The notes beneath the pieces are model-generated. The model was not told where the DNA came from, did no database searches, and saw only the letters and a program-made list of their open reading frames with translations. This document shows, piece by piece, positions 47,311 to 56,459 of a stretch of DNA of 64,000 nucleotides. Origin of the DNA: Hymenopus coronatus (taxonomy: Eukaryota; Arthropoda; Insecta; Mantodea; Hymenopodidae); the NCBI GenBank assembly GCA_030762935.1, contig CM060896.1, forward strand, positions 16,359,527-16,423,526, written 5' to 3'. Positions within the stretch are counted from its first letter, which is position 1, and every line of letters starts with the position of its first letter. A program made the position numbers and the translations under genes.

Positions 47311-47463
47311 AAAATTTAACCACACAAATTTGTAATTTCGTATTTAGTTGAAATGACATACAAAACATTCTGTTTATTTTGCATTTTTATTAAGAGTCGT
47401 GTTGAACACTCTCAAGTTTAGTACATCGGCGGTGTATGCGGTATATAGGAGAATTCGCCACTG

Positions 47464-47471
47464 CTATATAA
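47464..47471. repeat. 8-bp target-site duplication, right
   Basis: CTATATAA, identical to 44,590-44,597. Confidence 0.93.
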
Positions 47472-48165
47472 CTTTAGTTCTTATTAATTGGGATTCCTCA
47501 ATAAATGAATATAGATAATTATGTACGATATACATGCTTAGGATTTCATGACCGGCGTTAATCCAGTAGAGTGTGGTTTTCGGGCTTGTAGGACGTATTC
47601 CAATAGATAAAACATCACCTGACGACTCGCCGGGCATCCTCGGAGAATAATGAATGGCATGACTCCTGCTGATTTACTTCTAGAGTGGCGCTTTGTGCAT
47701 GCATGCGTCATCTGGTAGGCCCCTGGTGAGCCTAGGTGTTGTTTACGTATACCAGTCCTTGTTAGGAGTTTAACCACAGGAATACCTATTAAAATTGGTT
47801 GTAGGGTTAAAGTTGAAGCTGTTAAGAGCTAGCAATAAAGCGTAGGCTCCTCAACGGTTGTCTTTTCAGAAGTAGTATCCTTGCCGCTGCTCCGCTGGTG
47901 TCTAAGATCCAAAAATTGTTATTGTGAATTTTTAATGACCACTCCTATAAGAGAGGGGAGGTACTTAGTTAAGATTTTTAGCTGTTGGCTGGTTTAATGC
48001 TTTCGATATCTGGGGGTACCCACAAGCCATTGAAGAACCCGGAAGTACCTGCAACATTTAGTAGATAAGTAGTCCCCCAGAGGTCTGACAAGGACGTTCT
48101 CACAATGGACCAATCTGGCGTAAAATTTTGAGCCCGGCGTCTAATTAGATTCTACAGTCGAAAAA
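47472..48165. other. Unassigned stretch
   Basis: Somewhat more GC-rich than the first half of the window. No coding motif or repeat match seen. It could contain untranslated parts of the neighbouring retrotransposons. Confidence 0.4.
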
Positions 48166-48169
48166 TGTA

Positions 48170-48448
48170 AATGGCGTGTTATTTATGGACGCTCTTTAAC
48201 TGCTGTGGTTCTCAGCGTTCCATTCTAAATTGGGCGTGAAATACTGCTTAATTTTGCTCTATCAGACTTGAGGTTCTTTTACGTGCCGGAAATCTACGAC
48301 ACGGGACCAAAAGCTTTATTTCCCTTCCGAAGGAAGCCATGCTAAGGATTTTTATACCCGAAAAAATCCATCTTCCTCCGCCGGGTTTGAACCGGCGACC
48401 TTGGGGACATGAAGTCAGCATGGTAACCATTACACCACGGAGGGCGAC
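48170..48448 (-). mobile_element. tRNA-derived SINE, family A
   Basis: The minus-strand head CTCCGTGGTGTAATGGTTAC (box A) and GGTTCAAACCCGGCGG (box B) are followed by the body GGATTTTTTCGGGTATAAAA, GTCCCGTGTCGTAGATTTCC and the 3' end AATAACACGCCATTTAC. It is the best copy of family A here. Confidence 0.85.
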
Positions 48449-48489
48449 TCTACATTCGTGTAGTAGCCCTGTTGGGAAGTGAGTCTATT

Positions 48490-49000
48490 CTAAATGCGCT
48501 GAAACCAAAATGCTTGGAGTCTGCTGGCATGTTCGTCGCTCCCTGCAAGTCCACGAAAAATTATACCCTTACCATCAGTGACGCCTGGCTGGGATTCTCT
48601 CAGTCTATCCTTTGACGCTGGTGGGAGAAGTTTGGTATATGAACTGCAAGGATGTGTCTCCTGGTGATCAGAACAGAAGAGCAAAGCTTTTGCCCGGATT
48701 TGCGGACATTCGCCACAATCTAAAACACTCCTGCACGAGGCGGAGGTGTCTCTGTAGGAGATTGAAGGCTCTGAGTAGGTTTTTATCTGTTCTTTTCAGC
48801 AGGACGTCATCAGCAATCTGGGCCATATTGATACCCCGCACAATTGGGAAGTCCGTCATGAAGATACTGAACAAAGTGCCTGATAAAAGAGAGCCTTCAG
48901 GGACTCCACCTTGTAGGGGTTTTTGTGTTAATGTTTTTCCCACAACTACTACTATGAAGGAGCATTCTGTAGGGAACTTTGCAGTATGCTGATTAGCTGT
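48490..49000 (-). pseudogene. Jockey-like non-LTR reverse transcriptase fragment
   Basis: The frame at 48,943-48,668 has LQGGVPEGSLLSGTLFSIFM (RT motif B), then AQIADDVLLKRTD (catalytic motif, A-D-D in place of YADD), then FRLWRMSANPGKSFALLF (the WR...NP.KS block typical of jockey). Flanking RT sequence is missing or unreadable. It is distinct from the element at 49,160-51,950, whose RT sequence differs. Confidence 0.8.
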
Positions 49001-49159
49001 ATGAGCAGGCCAAGTTAGATACGTTTGTGGAGGAGTCTCTCATTTCAGGTAGTCGAAAAGGCTTTTACGTCCAAGACATGATGGCGCAAAGGCTCTGACC
49101 TGGAACCCAAGGGCTGTAGTCTCCATCACCCGCAGCAGCTGCTGGATAGTTGAGTGCTT

Positions 49160-51160
49160 AGGCGAAATCCAAACTGGCGGAGTGGAATGGCTCAAATCTC
49201 AGGCATTTCAAAATTGTGCTTGTGAAGGAGCTCTCGAAAACGAAAACCTTGAGGCCGTGGGCTAAGTTATAGGTTGCGATAACGTTCGTCCAGCTCGACA
49301 GAGAAGAAGGGAGTAAACATTGGATGCGTAGGCATGCACTTAAGCACACACCCATAATGCGCTAGTAGGACATCACGTCTGATCCCTGAGGCATCGCAGA
49401 GGAGGTTCAGCCGATTCGGCATAGAGGCTAACAACGGGGCTGATTGCAAAGGCCCCAACAGCCACACGGATGCCCTGATTATGAATACTGTCCAAGCTTC
49501 TCAGCACAGATGGTCGTGCTGAAGAATAAATAATGCAGGCATAGTCTAACTTTAACCGGATCCGTGCACGATAAAGACGCAGCAACTCTGTCTGATCCTC
49601 TCCCCTAGATTTCTCACGTAGTATTTGTAAAATATCAAGAGAACGGCCACATAGCCCTTTCAACTGTGCTACATGAGCTGACCAGCAAAGCTTTCGATCG
49701 AATACCAACTCAAGGAATCTCGCCTCATCAGCATATGGAAGGAAATCCGACCCGAGTTGAAGAGAAGGTGGCGGTCGACTCCTTCGGCGCCAGAAGTTAA
49801 CACACACAGACTTCTCAGTTGAGAATCGAAAACCGTTTTTAGAACTCCAAGCTGAAAGATTGTCTAAACACTGCTGAAGACGGCGTTCCAAAAACGGCGT
49901 ACGCTGAGAAGTACAAAAGATGGCAAAGCGAGTAAGCAGGACGGGACCCCTGGGGAAGCACATTGCAGTATAGAATTAATCGCTATAGCAAACAGCGTCA
50001 CGCTCAGACCGATCCATGTGGCACGCCGTTCTCTTGAATAAAAAGGTTCAAAACCGAGCTGACCCTTACTCGGAAAACGCGGTCTCTCATAAACTCCTGA
50101 ATGAACAAAGGTAGGCATCCCCTTAGATGCCATTGTGGAGGGCGCTTAAGATCCCTGCTCGCCAACGCGTATCATAAGCCTTCTCGAAAAAAGTATTCCA
50201 ACTGTTTGACAGTGCTTAAGAAAGCCGTTTATGATCTGTGTGGACAGCGATACAAAGTGGTCAGTTGCTGATCGACGTCGTCGAAAACCACACAGGATGT
50301 TGGTCAGTAGAGTGTGGGATTCCCGCCACTACCTTGCAAGCCCAACTGATGTGGGAAATAGGAATATAGCTGGAAGGTAGATGCCGGTCCTTTCCAGGTT
50401 TCAAAATAGAAAGATGGTGGCTTCCCGCCACTTATCTGGAAAAGTGACGTCAATCCAGACACGATTATAGACCTCAAGCAGGAAAGTCTTACCTTCAGGA
50501 GAGAGATGCTGCAACCTTTGGACGTTGATGCCATCTGGTCCTGGTGCAGAGTTTCGCGAAGATGAAAGTGTATGGTCTAACTCCGCCATGGTGAAAAGCC
50601 GACTGTAAGCTTCAAAGTTCCCGGAACGAAAGGAGAACCCCTGAGATTCCACCTTTGCCTTGATGTAAGAAATTCAGGCAAATAATTTTCCGAGCTAGAC
50701 AACTGAGCGAAAGCTCTGCCTAAAGTGTTGGCCACGTTAAGCGTATTCACAACAGCAGGTGTTTTGAGACCGCGATTGGCATATGGATCGATTTTCCGGC
50801 CACATGCCTCAACATATCCCACACAACAGAGGAAGGGGTACTTCGATTAGATGAAGCTAACAATCTGTTCCATGACGTCGTTTTGCTATCCTTAATGACT
50901 TGTCTAGAGATGGCACGCGTTTTCTTGTGGTTGATTAGGTTATCCAGTGTAGGGCGACACTTGAACACTCTTAAGAGCACGCCTACGAGCACGAATAGCA
51001 GTCAGGCATTTCTCAGTCCACCAAGGGACAAGAAATAGACAGAGTGCCCAGTCGACCGCGGAATAGAAATCTCAGCAGCTGATAGAATGGCCTCTGTGAG
51101 GTGGTCGACTAACGAATTCACAGATTCGCACTCACTATAGCCAAAAATTACCAAGTGGAT
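49160..51160 (-). pseudogene. Non-LTR ORF2, linker plus reverse transcriptase, inactivated
   Basis: The linker has VDHLTEAILSAAEISIPRST and LDNLINHKKTRAISRQVIKD. The RT starts with SSRNSAPGPDGINVQRLQHL (50,652-50,401 frame) and TFPDKWREATIF. The catalytic region near 49,950 reads VLLTRFAIF where active relatives have a YVDD/YADD motif, so the metal-binding residues are gone. The C-terminal part (49,963-49,373) is long and readable: RRLQQCLDNLSAWSSKNGF, TRRRSRPPP-like stretch, EARFLELVFDRKLCWSAHV, RLKLDYACIIYSSARPSVL. The frame shifts at least five times. Confidence 0.85.
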
Positions 51161-51213
51161 GTAAAGGTCCTAATCGGCGTGATCTAAGCGACATCTAGGT
51201 AAACGGGTGTAAC

Positions 51214-51291
51214 ATCGTCCTCCACCGGGTTTGAACCCGCGACCTTGGGTATATGAAGTTAGCATGGTAACCATTACACCACGGAGGGCGA
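51214..51291 (-). mobile_element. SINE family A head inside the retrotransposon remnant
   Basis: The minus strand has CCTCCGTGGTGTAATGGTTA (box A) and CGGGTTCAAACCCGGTGGAG (box B). Only the tRNA-derived ~78 bases are present, with none of the family A body. Confidence 0.78.
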
Positions 51292-51299
51292 TATCGTGG

Positions 51300-51945
51300 G
51301 AGATGTTACCTCAGTTGGCACAGGTGTTTTCGCCGTTACAGAAATCACGAGTATGGCCAAAACGTTGGCATTTATAACACTTTAGCCGGTTTGGCATATA
51401 AGGCCTAACTTCGATGGCTTCATCCCCTGCCTTAGTTTTTTGAGGGAGGTTACTCGATCAAAAGAAGGAGCAGGGTATGGGTAGGCACGAATTCACCGTT
51501 TACCTTACGTTGTACCCGATAGACATGTTACTCCTTGTTCCGCCAGATTCTCTTGTATCCCTCAGTGTCAAGAGCGCGGGTAGTTATCACACCGCGTGAG
51601 AAGTTTAATGACTTGTGGATTTCGATCTTCACGGAGAAACTGGCTAACAGTATGGCCTTGAGTACCTTGGCAGCCTGGGATACAGATGCTGCCTCGACCA
51701 GGAGCGCGCCGTTACGGGCTCTGATACAAGATTTGACAGGACCAGCTATTGCATCGAGACCCTTTTGTATTACAAAAGAGCTCACCGTGGAAAACTTCCT
51801 CCCTTCCTCTGTCCTAATAAAAACTAAGTATCGATGGCCACTATACTCGACTACTTCTTTCACAAAACTGTTACCACTATTATTGGTTTTACTTTGGAAA
51901 CCCAAAGAAATGGAGAAAATGCATCCCACAGGGCTCCCCACCTAC
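51300..51945 (-). pseudogene. Non-LTR ORF1 (gag-like) protein with CCHC knuckle
   Basis: The open frame 51,941-51,528 holds EYSGHRYLVFIRTEEGRKFS, FVIQKGLDAIAGPVKSCIRA and ARNGALLVEAASVSQAAKVL, the RRM-like core of I/jockey ORF1 proteins. After a break, 51,440-51,300 reads RPYMPNRLKCYKCQRFGHT, with C-x2-C-x4-H-x4-C (CYKCQRFGHTRDFC), a retroviral-type zinc knuckle, then a stop. It would bind the element RNA in the cytoplasm. Confidence 0.82.
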
Positions 51946-52174
51946 CACGGAGTCCAATGAAGGGTCACCCCACTGGGGTGACAGGGCTACACAGAGGATA
52001 TAACAGGCTCGCGGTCCCACTCACCCTGGAGTTCGGTATAATATCTAGTGCTGGTCGATGAGGTGGGTTAGTCCCTAGCCTCCCGTTTAGGCAAAACAGA
52101 GGTTGCCCACATGAATGGATCAGGGTTGGTTCGGGATCCCAGGTGTGCCAAACCCGTACCTACTGTAGTAGGTG

Positions 52175-52350
52175 TAATCCCGTGGTGTAATGGTTACCAT
52201 GCTATACCCTAAGATGCGGGTTCAAACCTGGTGGCGGAAGATGGATTTTTTTTCGGGCGTAAAAATCCTTCGGAAGAGAAGGTTGGTCCCGTGTCGTAGA
52301 TTTACGGCAGAGAACCACAGCAGTTAAAGAGTGCTCGTAAGTAAAACTCA
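52175..52350 (+). mobile_element. tRNA-derived SINE, family A, internally deleted
   Basis: The head CCCGTGGTGTAATGGTTACC and box B GGGTTCAAACCTGGTGG are followed by GATTTTTTTTCGGGCGTAAA. The GTCCCGTGTCGTAGATTTAC block is then followed early by AACCACAGCAGTTAAAGAG, so about 60 bases are missing. Confidence 0.8.
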
Positions 52351-52690
52351 ATTTCCGTAGTAGGCCCCTGGGGAGCCACAGAGTGAGACACATATTTAAG
52401 ACCTTGGAGAGGAGTGTCAGCCCATTCTGCCCGAAAGCCTTTTTAGCATTGAGAGCCGGAGTGTACCTTGGGGGTCTTCTCTCGTCCTGCAGGCGAGCTC
52501 AATATAGTTCACATTTGCCTTGGCTTGTGGTTCGTATACAAGACCTTAGTTGCCTTGGAGAGGAGAGGAGTATTGATTTTATTGGCAACAGAGGTTTCTG
52601 TGATTCTCTAGACCTTGCAATATTCTAGATCTTACTCAGCCATCGTAACTTCCCACGCTTGCACTTGGTGCGCACAAGACACGGACCTCG
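52351..52690. other. Unassigned stretch
   Basis: No motif recognised. It may be ORF2 sequence of the adjacent retrotransposon remnant that has decayed beyond reading. Confidence 0.4.
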
Positions 52691-53041
52691 CGGCAAGGAA
52701 ATCACTGATGACATGGATCGTGTGGCGTCCGGTTTCGCTTAAATAGTCGACGGGCTGCCGAGAAACGACGGATGAGGGTTTCTAGGTAAACAGGCAAAAC
52801 CTCTGGTTGAGGTAGTGGGGGTGTTCGGCTGGTGAGGTTGTGAACAGTTTGTATAGCTGTGGTTTTGATGGATGCGACTGCTGCCTCCAGGGTAGGTATG
52901 CCAGTTATCCTCGGGTTGAATGGGATTGATGGTAGAGGCAATCCTTTACTCATTCCCAGGTGATTTTTCTGGAGTCCTGAGAAGTCATGGCTGGCAGCCT
53001 TAGTGTTGAATTCTGCCAACTCGGCATAATGATGATGACGG

Positions 53042-53085
<44 letters not shown>

Positions 53086-54245
53086 GGCGTTTAAGTGAGC
53101 TCAACGGCTAGGTTATTAGGCAGCCTACACGGTATAATGGTCGGAATGTAGCCCTATGAATGAAATGATCGTGAGATGGTAAGGGTAATGTTTGATGAAT
53201 CGCAAAGTCGATGGTGAAAAATGGTGGGTTGCCAGAGGCGCAGTAATCTATGGATCCTTATATATAATATGAATGATTGCACTGCCTTTAGGATTCATGC
53301 CCGAATGCTAATGCTGATGTTTGGCATTAAAATCCCAGGCGAAGGACAAGGAAGGATTGATAGTCAGCGAAAACAAACGGCCTACCAGGTGAGTTGTACA
53401 CAGAAATATAACGACCTCCGTTCTTCCGAGTTCAACACACACTGCTGTTGCCTCACCAGTGCCGCAATGTCACCATCTGGGTGGGGAACCCGTTCGCTGC
53501 GATGACAAACGTAGCCGGGTAGTAGGAAGTATGCTGGGACGCAAATATGTTTCCGAAACTAGTATGAGATCCAGAGAATATTGGGCAGCAACTGCTGAAG
53601 CTCATCTCTTTGATACCGCATGCCATTGACTTTTCGAAGGCCAACCGGAAGGAGTTACGAGACCTAAATCCGTCCGCCATTCTGGCTAAATGGCGGGAGG
53701 CTGAGCACAAGTCGGAATCAGACCCGTGGCCTAACTCTTCATGCTTGGTTTTAGTTTTTTAGTAGTTTCTGTTTGGCCATGTGCTAGATGGAGGGACAAT
53801 TTTATTTAGTCCCCCAACAGAGGCTTTTTGCGCGATGAGACTACTTGTATTGCTGGTTTTGGTGTTGTGCAGCAGCGCCTGCCTTGCCGATGATCTGTCT
53901 GTGGGAGCTGTGTCTTCTGCTCCGCCCTCCTTGTGGGAGCAACTTACTTTCGTCTTGTAGGGTCTTCTGACGGTGGAGGCGCACGAGAGCTGGATCTCAT
54001 TGCTAGGATGACTTGCAGTCTGGCGATGCATCCCCCATAGCAGGGGATGTGCTCCCCCTTGCAATTGTCACAAGTAGTCCAAGATCTCGGGCAGATCTCT
54101 TTAGGGCATTTGTCACCGGATAGAAAACAGCACAGTGGACGGTGATAGGTACCAGATTGATTAAAACCCAAGCAACTATGGTTTTGTGTCGGGCCACCAG
54201 GAAGCTGGTAGACCTCTACTGTGACGTGGATATAACATATCAAGG
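52690..54245 (-). pseudogene. Jockey-like non-LTR retrotransposon: ORF1 and endonuclease/linker remnants
   Basis: The ORF1 part (54,243-53,944 and onward) shows QNHSCLGFNQSGTYHRPLCC, DKCPKEIC and WTTCDNCKGEHIPCYGGC, the cysteine/histidine knuckles of gag-like ORF1 (PRE_C2HC type). The endonuclease part (about 53,490-53,090) gives pieces such as VYNSPGRPFVFADYQSFL and PPFFTIDFAIHQTLPLP. The linker (53,019-52,702) has LETLIRRFSAARRLFKRNRT. Stops and shifts are abundant. A (GAT)n run sits inside the endonuclease region. RT sequence is absent from this copy. Confidence 0.7.
53030..53082. repeat. (GAT)n microsatellite
   Basis: About 17 GAT/GAC triplets with small interruptions, inside decayed retrotransposon sequence. 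Confidence 0.92.
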
Positions 54246-54404
54246 TTACTCAATCTATCTTAATCTCTGAATCGTTAATCCGCTCCACTACAGCTAGAAA
54301 GAGAGGAGAGAGTACATTCCTAACAGGGATCCATAATGAGCCCACCACACCCTGTAATCGATTCCCACCAATCTTTAAAAATCTATATTCCTGAAATACA
54401 CTTA

Positions 54405-55150
54405 GACCGTAGAAATAAATTACAATGTGTTGATCTATTATAAAACATGACTTTATAGCTTTTAACCATGAAATCCTGGAGTCGATTCCCGACAATTTTA
54501 ACATGGCATAGTTCCAGAACTATTACAATAAGATCGCTGGAAATGTATGGATGTATATAATAGAAGGAAATATTTTAATTGTAGAATTACTTCGTGAAGT
54601 TCTCAGTTCGATTCCCATTAATTTTAACACCCTACAACTCCGAAACTAAAACAATTAGAGTGCTGGAATGAATTGCGAGTTGAAAAAATCACGAAGAAAC
54701 ATTTTAATTGTGTATTTTAGCAATGAAGTTTGAGGTCTGAAATAATACAGATCGAGTGCTGGAATAAATTACGATGGGTATATCGAATTACAAAGCGCAA
54801 CCTTATATATGGATTTTAACCGTGAAATACAGACAGAAACACGCGTATATTTAACATCGAATAATTGGGAATTATTACAGATAGAGCACTGGAATAAAGT
54901 ACAATGGATTGTCTAATTAAGGAGCATAACTTTAAATGTGGATTTTAACAATGAGAAGGTATTCCATTATCGTATATGTTTTTCATTGTATAATTCCGGA
55001 ATTAATACAGTTAGAGAGCTGAAATAAATTGTAATAAGTAGATCAAATTAAAATGAATAATTTTTAATATAGGTTTTAATAATGGAATAGCGAGTTCAAT
55101 GCCCATACATGTTGAACATTTATAATTCTGGACGAAACAAGTTAGCATAT
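54405..55150. repeat. Diverged ~127-bp tandem repeat, about six units
   Basis: The marker GCTGGAATAAATT-like sequence recurs at about 54,410 (AGAAATAAATTACAATG), 54,535, 54,662, 54,762, 54,889 and 55,018. Spacing is near 127 bp except for one shortened unit of about 100. Each unit also has a TTTTAA(C/T)NATGAA stretch and a TTATAATTC(C/T)GG-like stretch. Units are heavily diverged, so the array is old. Confidence 0.7.
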
Positions 55151-55275
55151 ATAACGCTAGAAGCTTACTTAATCAAATACGCATTAGTTGAAAGAAAACT
55201 ATGCTTTCGGTTGATGCATATCATCGTCGGAAGATGAGATAAGCGAAAGAGGTTATTAGTAGGTTTCAGACTTCC

Positions 55276-55286
55276 AGGCGCAGTTC
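55276..55286. repeat. 11-bp SINE target duplication, left
   Basis: AGGCGCAGTTC, repeated at 55,526-55,536. Confidence 0.85.
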
Positions 55287-55525
55287 GGCCGCGCCGTGCC
55301 CGAGTAGTTAGACCCTCGCCTCTTACCTAGACGGCCCAAGTTCAGTTTCAAGTGACCACAAGTGTGATTTGTGGTGACACTTCGGCGCTGAGGCGGGTTT
55401 CCTCCGGGTTCTCCGGTTTCCCCCGTCATCCCATTCCACGGTGCTCCATATTCATTCCATGAATCATCAGTGTCATCGCCTATGGTGCCACAAGTAGTAA
55501 CAGCGGGCGTTAAGCACTACAAAAA
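55287..55525 (+). mobile_element. tRNA-derived SINE, family C, full length with 11-bp target duplication
   Basis: The head CGCCGTGCCCGAGTAGTTAG is leucine/serine-tRNA-like. The box B region is weak (CCAAGTTCAGTTTCAAG). The body GGCGGGTTTCCTCCGGGTTC, GTTTCCCCCGTCATCCC and ATTCATTCCATGAATCATC ends in a six-base A-run. The exact 11-bp flanking duplication shows LINE-dependent insertion and relative youth. Confidence 0.88.
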
Positions 55526-55536
55526 AGGCGCAGTTC
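55526..55536. repeat. 11-bp SINE target duplication, right
   Basis: AGGCGCAGTTC, identical to 55,276-55,286. Its first A may be shared with the SINE A-tail. Confidence 0.85.
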
Positions 55537-56455
55537 ACAAGTGACCTCAGGATGTAAACATGTAAAAAGATGAATTATTTATAGTAAAAATACAGATTAA
55601 TGGGAAATCTCCGAGATAATGAACTACCTATATCACGCACAGACAAAGCGTTACGAGACATAATACTAAAAGAAATGTTTATATGAAGTGTAGAACTCCT
55701 GACTCACATTCGTAATTTCATTAATAAATTTGTGTTTGTGTGTAATGGAAAGCATATGAAATTAATAAACTGATATATGATAAGAGATTAATTAGTTTGA
55801 TATATAATTCACTTCATAAAACATAACTATATGAAAAAAATTCACGCTAGAGTCGAACGGAAAAGCACGAATCAATGGGTATGAAATGCCCGGTTTGTCG
55901 TAGGTCATTGCTTACTTTTGATATAAATTAACCGCTCCGTCTGGGACCCTCGTTTCCTCTTCTATACAAACATAATACACTCAAACAACACATAGAGTGG
56001 AATTTGTGTCTTCCAATATGGCAATTATCGTTATTAGTTTTATTTACTTATTCTTCCAACATGTGTCATGAACACCGTGCCCGTCAAATGATGTATAACT
56101 CTGTATTTGGCTCTACATATTCTATTTTCAATCGTTCTCCAATATTTAGTGATAAATTATTAAGTTCCCTTTACAACTTTACAAAGTATCCAATCTGTCA
56201 GATTACATTTACACTACATTTTATTACATTCTAATTACACAATTGACTCCATTAATTCCAGATACTTTAGACAATTTCTACTTCTTTACATTTTAATGTT
56301 AGATCCACTGGCCAAGTTCCTATAACGACAAGTTGGCAACGAGCTCGAGGCATTAATAAACTTAATACAGTTTTTCTTTTACTGCTTTTTAGCAGTATTT
56401 TAATTTTTAGTATCTATGAAAAGGTGTCGAAAATGCACTCTACCTTTCACTTAAT
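55537..56455. other. Unassigned stretch
   Basis: AT-rich, no gene recognised. It forms the left flank of the satellite array. Confidence 0.4.
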
Positions 56456-56459
56456 AGAG

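Larger units (their letters stand above)
44598..47463 (-). mobile_element. hAT transposon, structurally complete
   Basis: The left end CAGTGGCGATTCGTGG and the inverse of the right end, CAGTGGCGAATTCTCC, share CAGTGGCGA then a one-base offset TTC. They are flanked by a perfect 8-bp duplication, the hAT hallmark. The element is 2,866 bp. It encodes a TTF-type zinc finger plus hAT transposase on the minus strand, now broken. An (AT)n run at 47,266-47,307 lies near its right end. Confidence 0.95.
49160..51945 (-). mobile_element. Non-LTR retrotransposon remnant with ORF1 and RT but no endonuclease
   Basis: In minus-strand order: an ORF1 protein (51,941-51,300), then directly the linker and RT (about 51,160-49,160). 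The apurinic-type endonuclease that should separate ORF1 and RT (roughly 700 bp) is absent, and a SINE-A head lies at that point. The 3' limit is set where the RT C-terminal homology ends. No poly(A) tail was found. Confidence 0.75.

Noticed and set aside
47500..48165. Possible host gene between the hAT and the SINE-A
   Set aside because: Only short frames with no motif on either strand.
51535..51960. 141-residue plus-strand frame
   Set aside because: Antisense of the retrotransposon ORF1, which carries the recognisable motifs and is followed in order by the zinc knuckle.
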